NCBI GenBank assembly: GCA_947184155.2
Contig: CAMXCT020000829.1
Coordinates: 132,501 to 196,500, forward strand
Origin: Cladocopium goreaui
Lineage: Eukaryota; Sar; Dinophyceae; Suessiales; Symbiodiniaceae
DNA length: 64,000 nucleotides
Direction: 5' to 3'
Part shown: in pieces, positions 51,978 to 61,800 of the stretch
How the letters are laid out: the number at the start of each line of letters is the position of its first letter
How positions within the stretch are numbered: position 1 is the first letter of the stretch
Program-made: the position numbers and the translations under genes
Notes under the pieces: model-generated
Database searches by the model: none
What the model saw: only the letters and a program-made list of their open reading frames with translations
What the model was told of the DNA's origin: nothing

Positions 51978-53157
51978 TCACGTCGGGCGTTCACGTCGAG
52001 CGCGCAATTTGGCAAGGGCTTCCAAGGGGGTGGTGTAAATGTGTGGCGATCCTTGAGCACTGCGCTGTTTACGTTGGGAATTGTGGGATGTACGACGGGT
52101 AAGGGATAGGGCATGGCTGCTGGCGGTATGCTTGAGGGTGTCTACGTATGCATTGCGCGCCGTGGTAAGGGAGGTGACCTTGAACCATGCCTGACCAAAG
52201 TAAAGCTGATGCTTGGACAGAACTTCCTTCTCGATCTGCCTTACCATTTGTTCAGGAGGCGGGGGAGCAACTAAGAAACCATCATGTAGCCACACCAAAG
52301 ATTGTGTTGGGTGGCGGGCAATGAGGGCACGAATGGTGTCCTCGACAATTGTGGCTTCAAAGTGCTCTAGCAATCGAAAGGCGCTGTCGCTATGGTTGAC
52401 CAGGAACTCTGGGCGGAAGCGCGGTAGCAACTGAGTGGTCAGGGTTGTACTCAAAGACCCGAGTTGGCAGAGGATTGTGCTCACACTCGCACTGGGGGAG
52501 TCATCTACCAGAGAGCTTAGATGTAGCATCAAGGGAGCTATTGATGATTCTCAGTGGGAGTTGCTTGATGATGCCAGGGCAAATTGCTTCAACTTTTTGA
52601 ATATAGGGGTCTCGGGCTAGCTGCGCTCGGAACTCATCGATGTTCGGGAGGGGTACTAAGTCAGGCGCAAACAGTAATCCCAGGCGTCGTACAAGTTCAT
52701 AAAAAGATCCTTTGAGGTCAATTTCGCAGTGAGTCCGTCCGAACAACAAAAGCCTGGCAGCTCTCGGTAGTCGCCGGCCTCCTACGGTGCAGCAATATCT
52801 TCGTCCATGGTTGTCAGCAGCTTTGGGGGAATAGTCAATTTCAATACTGCAGTTTTGCGGCAGGCACGGGGAAAGATAGGATTCAATCAGCTGGCGGTGA
52901 TGGAGGTGAAGGGTCACGTGTTTTCGGAGAAGGTCGTGATCAATACTGGGCCTCTCCACTAGAGTAAGTATGGGCTGGCTCCAGGGTTGTTCAAAGCTTT
53001 GAATGTGAAAACCTCCGACCTGAAAGAGGCCTGTGGGGAAAGATGGCTTGATGGACACCGGCCCAGCATTCCGATTGAAGGCAGCAGGGTTGCTCCTATA
53101 TTTAGCCAACAGAAACTGAGTGGCTTGCCCAGCCAAGTCATCTGCAATGCCGTTGGC
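51978..53157 (-). pseudogene. Polymerase-like ORF pair, frameshifted
   Basis: Two overlapping minus-strand frames (53136-52501 and 52532-51978) appear to be one gene separated by a one-base shift near 52540. The first contains HCEIDLKGSFYELVRRL, like polymerase motif A, and KQLPLRIINSSL, like a Lys...NS motif B. The second contains LVWLHDGFLVAPPPP, whose HDG resembles the catalytic motif C of family-A-related transposon/virus polymerases (TV-Pol type). Spacing and order A-B-C are right, but identity is uncertain. No ATG is available upstream in frame. The frame stays open into the SINE target site at 53158, so the SINE may have cut the gene's 5' part. Confidence 0.4.
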
Positions 53158-53314
53158 AACTCGAGGCAGATTTTTTTTTTGTGGCCGGCGCCATTGTCTT
53201 TCGACTGGTCACCACATTTGAGGCTTACCTGCGGACCAGCGGGGAATCGAACCACCACCGGTAGTCTGTCCGCGTCGTCAACTACTCCACAGGGACGCCT
53301 AACTCGAGGCAGAT
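53158..53314 (-). mobile_element. tRNA-derived SINE with 14-bp target duplication
   Basis: AACTCGAGGCAGAT occurs at 53158-53171 and again at 53301-53314. Between them, on the minus strand, is a tRNA-like head with GTGGAGTAGTTGACGACG (A-box region) and B box GGTTCGATTCC (53253-53243), a unique body ending CAATGGCGCCGGCCAC, and an A-tail (53180-53172). That is a complete short retroposon of about 129 bp, mobilised in trans by a LINE-type machinery. The perfect target duplication suggests a fairly recent insertion. Confidence 0.85.
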
Positions 53315-53380
53315 ATATGAAGAGGCTACAAGGGAGATGCAGACTTACGGTTGGGCGAATGCTTTCCAATGGTTGGTGCA

Positions 53381-54150
53381 TACAGTCGAGGTCCCTTTCT
53401 GGCCGCCATGTTTCTACTGGTTTTTTGGATCCTGTTTTGGGAGCCATGATGAAGCAGGTTTGTTGGCATTCGAGGCGCTCCAAGGCTTACCGAGGCCTGC
53501 CCGAGGCACGCATGGCAGGAGCTACTGTGGAAGAAACCGCCTTTGAGGACGTCAACATGTGGCAGGCACCGCCGCCAAGCTAGGATGTGTGTTTTCCCAC
53601 AGCGCGGAGCGTATAGTTGATGAACTTGGGCTACTATACCCTGAAAACCGTGGAAATTTGCGGAAAAACATGGCCAGCGTATAGCGTATAGTTGGTTCAA
53701 TTCGATAAAAAGACCTTACTAAAAAAAATCTTTCTTAGAATGTAAGCCGACCGGCCAAAATGGATCTCACGCCACAGCGCGGAGCGTTTAGTAGGGTACT
53801 AAACCGTCTGGCCCGCAACACCAAAATTGTGTTCTCGCCACAGCGCGGTGGGTTTAGTTGGCTCTTTGTTTGTACGATTATTCTACAAATTCCATTTGTT
53901 TGCGTGACGGGCGCAGCACTTGAGAACCCTGTACGGCCATCTTCAAAGTTGAAGCGCGGCAGGTGCAGCGCTTGAGAACTCCGTGCGGCCATCGTAAAGG
54001 TTGAAGTGCGGCAGGTGCAGCGCTTGAGAACACAGTACGGCCATCTTAAAGGTTGACGCGCGGCAGGCGCTGCGCTTGAGAACCCAGTATGGCCATCTTA
54101 AACATTGAAGCGTGGCAGGCGCAGCCCTTGAGAACCCTGTACGGCCATCT
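53381..54150 (+). repeat. Dispersed repeat R, copy A
   Basis: Starts TACAGTCGAGGTCCC. Contains twin segments with CCACAGCGCGGAGCGT (TATAGTTG or TTAGTAGG), and ends in about five units of a 52-bp tandem repeat (CGCTTGAGAAC..GTACGGCCATCTT). Copy C at 56976-57709 is nearly identical, and copy B lies inverted at 54945-55857. I see no transposase or clear terminal repeat, so the class is unknown. Confidence 0.88.
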
Positions 54151-54944
54151 TTCCTTGCATGGCCCCCACAAGGGCCAACCACAAACTGAACCCCTGCGAC
54201 CCCATTGTCAATGTTGAGGGTGTGTTGATGCTATTGCAACTAAGAAGTGAATTCCAATTTGAAGATGTGACCTCAGGCAAAATTTCTTTTTGATGGCTAT
54301 CAGTTCAAAAGGTGAAACTGCAACATTTAAGCCTCCGTCCAACATTGAAGATGGGGCGCGGGGATTTAAACATACGTCAAATCCTCATCTTGGATTTGCA
54401 ACTGCAAGTCTGGAGTCTGGAAGCGCAAACATCGACGATTCCCCTTTGCAGGAATGCCGATGTCGGGATTCTCCACAGGAACTGTAAATCTGAACACCAC
54501 AAGCCGCTTTTGAAGCATCTGTAAATCTCCGAGCGTCACACCGGCTTTCGGTGTGTGTGTGTAGATAGTCCAATCTTCCAGTGAAGAAAAAAGGCGAGCT
54601 ACAGCAATCATAGCTGAGGGTCAAAGATCGCGTTTATCTTTCTTGGTGGAGGCTTCAGGTTGGGCTTGCCACTGTGATGGGCGCTGTCCTTCTGCTGCAA
54701 GAGCGCTGTTGATTTCCAACCACATTGATGAGAAAGAGTTCACTACTGCAATTTTTTCAGCTTTGTTCCATGGACGGGGCAAGCAACTAAATATAGCTTT
54801 GTTGGTTTCCTCTGCAAATGAGGGAAATCTTTCATCTGGGCCCCAATGAAGGAGATCTACCCACAGGGCAGTGTGTGCTTGGCACCATCGGCTTCCACCT
54901 TTCCACTGCTCCATGTGGAGGCGTCAAATAAAAGTATCCAGCCG
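54151..54944. other. Stretch between repeat copies A and B
   Basis: Mostly unique sequence. The only coding-like frame is the 97-codon ORF described separately. Confidence 0.4.
54621..54914 (-). CDS. 97-aa hypothetical ORF
   Basis: ATG at 54914, 97 codons with natural composition (WVDLLHWGPDERFPSFAEE, SSMWLEINSALAAEG) and a basic C-terminus. No known domain. It may be an exon of a host gene disrupted by the surrounding repeats. The upstream 10 bases touch the end of inverted repeat copy B. Confidence 0.35.
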   Translation of the reverse strand: MEQWKGGSRWCQAHTALWVDLLHWGPDERFPSFAEETNKAIFSCLPRPWNKAEKIAVVNSFSSMWLEINSALAAEGQRPSQWQAQPEASTKKDKRDL

Positions 54945-55857
54945 CGCTTCAACCTTTCAGATGGCCGTACGGGGTTCTCAAGTGCTGCGCCCGTCACGCA
55001 AAAAATTGAATCTCTAAAATAATCGTGCAAACAAAGAGCCCAACTAAACCCAACGCGCTGTGGCGAGAACACAATTTTGGTGTTGCGGGCCAGACGGTTT
55101 AGTACCCTACTAAACGCTCCGCGCTGTGGCGTGAGATCCATTTTGGCCGGTCAGCTCACATTCTAAGAAAGATTTTTTTAGTAATGTTTTTTTAGAATTG
55201 AACCAACTATACGCTATACGCTGGCCATGTTTTTCCGCAAATTTCCACGGTTTTCAGGGTATAGTAGTCCAAGTTCATCAACTATACGCTCCGCGCTGTG
55301 GGAAAACGCACATCCTAGCTTGGCGGCTGCTGGGGTGCTTTTAGCAACCGCTGGCGGCGCTTTGCTGCCGATTTCTGTTCTGTCTTGTTCTCCGCGATGG
55401 TCTCAAGAGGGCCAACATCAGAAAACAGTGACGAATTGCATCTGCAAGCCAAAGCAACACAGTTGAGATGCCTGTCGCAACGCTTTGCGCTGCTGCTTGA
55501 AGTGGTTCAGCTCGCGCACCAGAACCTGCAATAGATTTCTCCACCATAAAGGACTCGGAACCTGCTGCTGCCAAAACCTTCCCCCATGTAAGTAGCAAGA
55601 AGCGGCCGCAAGATTGAGCAAAATGAGGTTCCAAAACCAGGGCCCCAAAACAGGCAGTTTTGCGGTGACGCATGGGCGTACCCCCATAGTATATAGATTC
55701 GAGTCCCCGTGAGCCTCGCTTTGTCCTCGTGCCTCGGGCAGGCCTCGGTAAGCCTTGGAGCGCCTCGAATGCCAACAAACCTGCTTCATCATGGCCCCTA
55801 AAACAGGGCCCAAAAAAGTTGTCAAAACATGGCTGCGAGAAAGGGACCTTGACAGTA
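54945..55857 (-). repeat. Dispersed repeat R, copy B (inverted)
   Basis: The minus strand of 55857-55739 matches the start of copies A and C, and 55325-54950 matches their middle (CCACAGCGCGGAGCG blocks). About 400 bp in the centre (55330-55735) is not in A or C and replaces their GGCAGGAGCTACTGTGG segment. Copy B stands inverted to both neighbours and can pair with either. Confidence 0.8.
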
Positions 55858-56980
55858 GCAACCGGACTTGGGCCGCACAAAGAGAAAAAGGTATGAGTTG
55901 ACATTCATGTTCAAGCTGCAGGGTCGCAAATCTGCTTGCACAACATGTGCGGGCAGCAGCGAAATTCTCCGATGGCTGACCCCATTTTTGGGTCCAAATA
56001 TGGACCCCAAAATGGGGTCCAGAATTGGATCACATTTTCATTCCTTCTTTTAGGTCTTTGCTTGGGCCCCGTTTTGGGGTCCAGATTTGGACCCAAAAGT
56101 GGGGTCAGCCATCGGAGAATTTTGCTGCTGCCCGCAGAGGTTTTGCAAGCAGATCTGCGACGCACTAGCATGAGCGTAAGTGTTAATACATGCTTTTTCT
56201 CTCTCTGCGTCCCACTTTGTTTCTTGTACAGTAGCAACCGGACTTGGGCCGCACAAAGAGAAAAAGGTATGAGTTGACATTCATGTTCAAGCTGCAGGGT
56301 CGCAAATCTGCTTGCACAACATGTGCGGGCAGCAGCGAAATTCTCCGATGGCTGACCCCATTTTTGGGTCCATATGGACCCCAAAATGGGGCCCAGAATT
56401 GGATCACATTTTCATTCCTTCTTTTAGGTCTTTGCTTGGGCCCCGTTTTGGGGTCCAGATTTGGACCCAAAAGTGGGGTCAGCCATCGGAGAATTTTGCT
56501 GCTGCCCGCAGAGGTTTTGCAAGCAGATTTGCGACGCACTAGCATGAGCGTAAGTGTTAATACATGCTTTTTCTCTCTGTGCGTCCCACTTTGTTTCTTG
56601 TACAGTAGCAACCGGACTTGGGACGCACAAAGAGAAAAAGGTATGAGTTGACATTCATGTTCAAGCTGCAGGGTCGCAAATCTGCTTGCACAACATGTGC
56701 GGGCAGCAGCGAAATTCTCCGATGGCTGACCCCATTTTTGGTCCAAATATGGACCCCAAAATGGGGTCCAGAATTGGATCACATTTTCATTCCTTCTTTT
56801 AAGTCTTTGCTTGGGCCCCGTTTTGGGATCCAGATTTGGACCCAAAAGTGGGGTCAGCCATCGGAGAATTTTGCTGCTGCCCGCAGAGGTTTTGCAAGCA
56901 GATTTGCGACGCACTAGCATGAGCGTAAGTGTTAATACATGCTTTTTCTCTCTCTGCGTCCCACTTTGTTTCTTGTACAG
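55856..56980 (+). repeat. Three tandem intron-like, hairpin-bearing units
   Basis: Units 55856-56231, 56232-56605 and 56606-56980 each consist of a 35-bp segment (TAGCAACCGGACTTGGGCC...AAAAAG) and a 339-341-bp segment that begins GTATGAG and ends TTTCTTGTACAG. Within each long segment two arms of about 75 nt are inverted (GTCGCAAATCTGC ... GCAGATTTGCGAC, and CTCCGATGGCTGACCCC / GGGGTCAGCCATCGGAG). The GT...AG ends, pyrimidine-rich end and inverted repeats recall introner-type elements. Confidence 0.85.
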
Positions 56981-57709
56981 TCGAGGTCCCTTTCTGGCCG
57001 CCATGTTTCTACTGGTTTTTTGGATCCTGTTTTGGGGGCCATGATGAAGCAGGTTTGTTGGCATTCGAGGCACTCCAAGGCTTACCGAGGCCTGCCCGAG
57101 GCACGCATGGCAGGAGCTACTGTGGAAGAAACCGCCTTTGAGGACGTCAACATGTGGCAGGCACCGCCGCCAAGCTAGGATGTGCATTTTCCCACAGCGC
57201 GGAGCGTATAGTTGATGAACTTGGACTACTATACCCTGAAAACCGTGGAAATTTGCGGAAAAACATGGCCAGCGTATAGCGTATAGTTGTTTCAATTCGA
57301 TAAAAAGACCTTACTTAAAAAAATCTTTCTTAGAATGTAAGCCGACCGGCCAAAATGGATCTCACGCCACAGCGCGGAGCGTTTAGTAGGGTACTAAACC
57401 GTCTGGCCCGCAACACCAAAATTGTGTTCTCGCCACAGCGCGGTGGGTTTAGTTGGCTCTTTGTTTGTACGATTATTCTACAAATTCCATTTGTTTGCGT
57501 GACGGGCGCAGCACTTGAGAACCCCGTACGGCCATCTTAAAGGTTGAAGCGTGGCAGGCGCAGCGCTTGAGAACCCTGTACGGCCATCTTCAAAGTTGAA
57601 GCGCGGCAGGTGCAGCGCTTGAGAACTCCGTGCGGCCATCGTAAAGGTTGAAGTGCGGCAGGTGCAGCGCTTGAGAACACATTACGGCCATCTTAAAGGT
57701 TGACGCGCG
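56976..57709 (+). repeat. Dispersed repeat R, copy C
   Basis: Nearly identical to copy A but with one more 52-bp unit. It is cut off within a unit at TTGACGCGCG, where copy A continues GCAGGCGCTG. The break coincides with the spliced-leader relict. Confidence 0.88.
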
Positions 57710-57729
57710 TCCGTAGCCTTTGGCTCAAG
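57710..57729 (+). other. Relict dinoflagellate spliced leader
   Basis: TCCGTAGCCTTTGGCTCAAG matches the conserved 22-nt dinoflagellate spliced leader (DCCGTAGCCATTTTGGCTCAAG) except for a 2-nt deletion. It is followed by TTTTCGGTTCAAG, which resembles a second truncated leader, as seen in genes re-inserted from trans-spliced mRNA more than once. Confidence 0.85.
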
Positions 57730-58800
57730 TTTTCGGTTCAAGTTACCAGTAGCCGAGCACACCTGTTGCAGAGGAGAGTACTGGTAACTGCGTAGTTAGC
57801 CCAGGGGTAAGGGACTTGTTGTGTAGTTTGTTGCTGGGGCGACTTACTGTGCTCGATTCCTCCTGTGCTGTCGGAACCCCCCTTATAAGGTTATATAGTG
57901 TTTAAGTCTGGTTGCTCTTTTGTGATTTTCGCCTGGCCCTTAGATATAGGGCAACTGGTTGAGAAAGTGTGCGAACCTTAGTTTCGGTTTTTTGCTTGCT
58001 CAAATCTCTTTGATTGGCATCGACCTTCAGTCCTTAAGGTTTAATTTTCTTTGTTGCCTGGGTGTCTGTCCAAGGACGTGACAGGCACCTTGCGCAACCT
58101 ACACTCAGCCCCCTTTTTACAATTTGTTTTCACTCAGGGTGTCTGTCCTAAGACGTGACAGGCTCACTGTTTTCATTTTTTCTCTTGAATTTTTGCACTC
58201 ACACAGTGTGTCTGTCCAAAGACGTGACAGGTCACTGTACCTTTACTACAGTGTTCTACCAAGTTCCCCCTTTTTACCTGCTTTTAGATTTGACGCTCAC
58301 ACAGTGTATCTGTCCAAAGACGTGACAGGTCACTGTTGCTTCCACTGCACTGCTTCACCAAGTTCCTTTTTTGATCTGATTGCTTTCTTTTCTCTCTTTT
58401 TACCTGTTTGTGTTCACACAGTGTATCTGTCCAAAGACGTGACAGGTTGCTGTTCTTCCCACCCCTGCCTCTGTTTACACAGTGTATCTGTCCAAAGACG
58501 TGACAGGTGCTCTGTTACCACCACCTCCCTTCTTGTTTATTCGTCGCTTCTTGTCACCTCGTCCCCCCTTTTTGATTATTTAGTTCGGATCTCGTTACTT
58601 CCATTCCTAACCTTGTGAAGTGACTCCACCCTTTACACTCTCTTTTCTTGCTTCCTGTTTCTCTCCCTGCTCTACGGGTTTATCTGTCCAAAGACGTGGC
58701 AGGTACTCCCCCCTCCCCAATTATCTCGAGTAACTTGTCATACCTCTCATACACATCTCACAAAGAACAACTTTTCTCGTGGTGAGAACACAAAGCCAGA
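57730..58800 (+). other. 1.07-kb leader of the retroposed transcript
   Basis: Pyrimidine-rich, no gene. It holds seven copies of the 19-nt stem-loop CTGTCCAAAGACGTGACAG, listed separately. The first ATG of the long frame is at 58801. Confidence 0.6.
58066..58702 (+). repeat. Seven dispersed CTGTC-N9-GACAG stem-loops
   Basis: Copies at 58066-58084, 58143-58161, 58212-58230, 58310-58328, 58427-58445, 58488-58506 and 58684-58702. Stem CTGTC/GACAG with loop CAAAGACGT. The first two have one loop change each and the last has GGCAG. Spacing is irregular (61-196 bp), and CACAGTGTAT often precedes. They could be protein-binding sites in DNA or RNA. Confidence 0.92.
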
Positions 58801-61800
58801 ATGTCTGTACACATCGAGGCTCAACAGGTTGCTGCGGAATATCTAGGCGCCCTTGGAGTGCATGCCACTCTCATGGTACATTTTCCGAGTAAAATTAAAG
58901 CACCTGAAGGCATACTTCTGACCACCTATGATCAGCTCCATTCACAGATAGCGAAGCAGGAGACTACTGCTTATGCGTTTCCCTCTTTTGGAGCGGCTCA
59001 AAGTGCTATGAAAGCACTGGCAACGACGCAACAGACTGTTATATTTATCTATGAGTGTCATGCCAACACTGGCCCAGTTGAAATAGCAGCAAAAGTCTTT
59101 GATACTTGCCAGAGACATATCGCAGCCATTCGAGAAATAAAGCAGCTCACTGGAACCCTCAAATATCAAAAATATCCTACTGTACTATATCTTGTAAAAA
59201 TGGATAGCCTGTCAAGCAGTCCAGCCGTAATTGAATGGCAAATCCCTGACACGATAACTGATGAGCTGATAATGCCTGCCCGTATCGCCTTTGAAAATTT
59301 TGTTGGCAAAGAACTACGACAAGGGCAATATCCAGGAGTCAGCGAGACCAGTACATCACCAAATGGTTGCTATAATTCTGACAAGTCAAAAGGAAGCGTA
59401 CCGCTTACTATCAAATATGAAAAGAACTCTTGCTTACAAAGAACCAAAATCCGTGAAGCAATTGAATCATTGCAGAAAGAAATTAACACAGCACAAGATA
59501 CCCAGTTTCAGATCAAAGAAGGCATTGACTGGACTCGTTTACATAAACTGCGGGAGGCTGCTACTTTCACGGTTATGTCCACTCGGCACTTAAGTGATCA
59601 AGAACGAAATGCTCTTGCGCTGGAGCTCATGTCCTTTCGAATTAAGTACTTTTTCCTATCTAAAGCTCAAGTAATGCTGAAACTAGAAGGCATGGAAATC
59701 GAAGTGCTCCGTAATTTATTGCATTGTTCAACAACGTACTTGCCCTTTGGGCAACGCCAGCAATCGACACAATTTGTGCTTAGTCAAGTGACTGCCATCG
59801 GCAGCAAATGGTACCGAATTGAAGTAAGGTATGCACCAATAGGCAGTATGCCCTTTATACCACTTCAAATTGCAAAAAGTAGCATCATCCCACTCCTGGA
59901 AAATGAAGTAGCAGTCATTGACTCAGAGCTCGGTTTTGCACTCATTAATGCGTTTTCAGCATCCAAATTTGAATTTCAAACAATCGTTAATGAAGACAAT
60001 GCCAATGTCACGATGCTCACTTTTTGGATCCCTCATGAAGTTAAGCAGAACTTTCCATGTTCTTTCTCAGTCAGGGACAAAAGAGGAAACAATATTGTCT
60101 GCACGATAGAGCATTGTGGAAACATACTGCCACAAACTGGTGCACCGGGTGAACCACCCAGGCACGAGACCAAAGGAGAGCATTGGCGTAGAATTGGTGA
60201 AAAGTGTAATCCAAGCTTCAAAAACAGACTCACTGTCATTGCCCCTGTCAGCACCCAGAATGCTTCTCAGAAGCGACGATTCGGACTTCTTAAGGACTCA
60301 GCAGTTGACTTGCAGACTCAACAGGTATCATATACGTATTCTGAAGAGACCTACCCGTGGATTCTCTTCCTTGAATCTATACCTGTAAGAGATACACTAG
60401 ATATCTTTTTGACTCATTTCAGTCATTTTGAAGCAGTGAATAGTGCAAAAGGAGATTTCTGCAAGCAAAACTTCCTTAGGTTTGAGCAAGTGTCCAATTT
60501 TACCAGAATCATGATGTTTGAAATACCGTCAGGAAGGCAATGTCAAATCAATCGAGTTGATGGCCTCGAAAGCTCATTATACCTTACTAAGGTCGATGCT
60601 TTACAAATATATCCCTTCAAAACTTGTTATCTTGTCATGCTCGTGCCTCCCCACATTGACTTCAGTACCATGCTAACTGCTGATACTAAAGTTGAAGCCA
60701 TTGCTGCATGGAAATTTGGTACATTCGACAACAACAGAATCAATGGGAAAACTACCGCGGTACCCTCGACAAGCTCCACACAGCACCAGCCGCTCACGAA
60801 GGACAAACGAACTGACCAGGGTGCTAAACTGCCTAGGACCCCGTCCCCCCCCCCCAGCAGCAAGAAAGAAATTGACCAGCCTCCGGCTTACGCAGCGTTA
60901 GGTGCCACCCCCCCGCCAACTCCGCCCTCCCAGCAGGTCAACCCTTATCAAAACAGTCCCCCCCTCACTGATGCTGTCGCTGGGGCAAGCGTCTATGACA
61001 CTGCGAAGTCAAATGCAGAGCGGTCAGGCAGTCAAGGTGAACTTAAAGGTGCTCAGCGCGCTTGTAAATTTCCAGAAGGGCAATTAACACCTGGGGATGC
61101 ACGCACTGACCCCCCTACTGTCAGCCCAACCATCCCATGGACCAACCTACCTGCTAGTCACCCAACTGGCTCCGGTGAGCAACAAATTACTGAAATGGTT
61201 GTTGATCAAGACCATCACGGAAATAATATACGCAAAATTGAGGAGGAAGATAAAGAGATGCTACCTCCCCAACCTGCACTTCTCTCCACCCCCCTCAAGA
61301 AACCCCCTACATGTGAAGGAGAAGCTCTTAGCAGTCAGAAAACTAGCCTCCAAGAGCTCAAATCTACTTGTGGAGAAGTGAAAGGTGGGTTTGCAAGCAA
61401 AGGCAGACTGTCGAATGAACCTTCTGACCCTGTTATCACTCCGTCCTCCCCACCCGGTGTCTCCCCTCCCTCACAAAATGACAATGCGAAACCTGAGCGC
61501 AGTGACCCCATTGTACATACACTTCCAAGTCAATGCCAACCTCCAGATACTGCCTCTAAGGCCCCTATTAGAAATTATCCTTTGCCAGAAAAACAGTCAT
61601 TGTTACCTGATGACTCTGTTGTCGTAGAAATCGGTAAAGATCCCCCTGGCATTGCAACCCCCACAAGGACCAAGTCGTCCCAGGCTTCCTCCTTACATCA
61701 AGGAGAAGCATTGCCCCCTATCCAGGCTGCCCTTAAACGAAGTTCTGTCCTCCCGGCCAACGACAAAACGCGTGTGTGCATTGATATCACTGGGGAAGAT

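Noticed and set aside
53225-53300. A functional tRNA gene on the minus strand
   Set aside because: The B box is good, but the T stem has mismatches, no matching acceptor stem closes it, and it is flanked by an A-tail and target duplication, so it is the head of a SINE.
55130-55150. A second spliced-leader relict (CCATTTTGGCC)
   Set aside because: Only the CCATTTTGGC core matches; the CTCAAG end is missing, and the sequence belongs to dispersed repeat R.
55911-57295. Long minus-strand frames of up to 370 codons
   Set aside because: They are produced by the three tandem 375-bp units, whose length is nearly a multiple of three; the peptide simply repeats.
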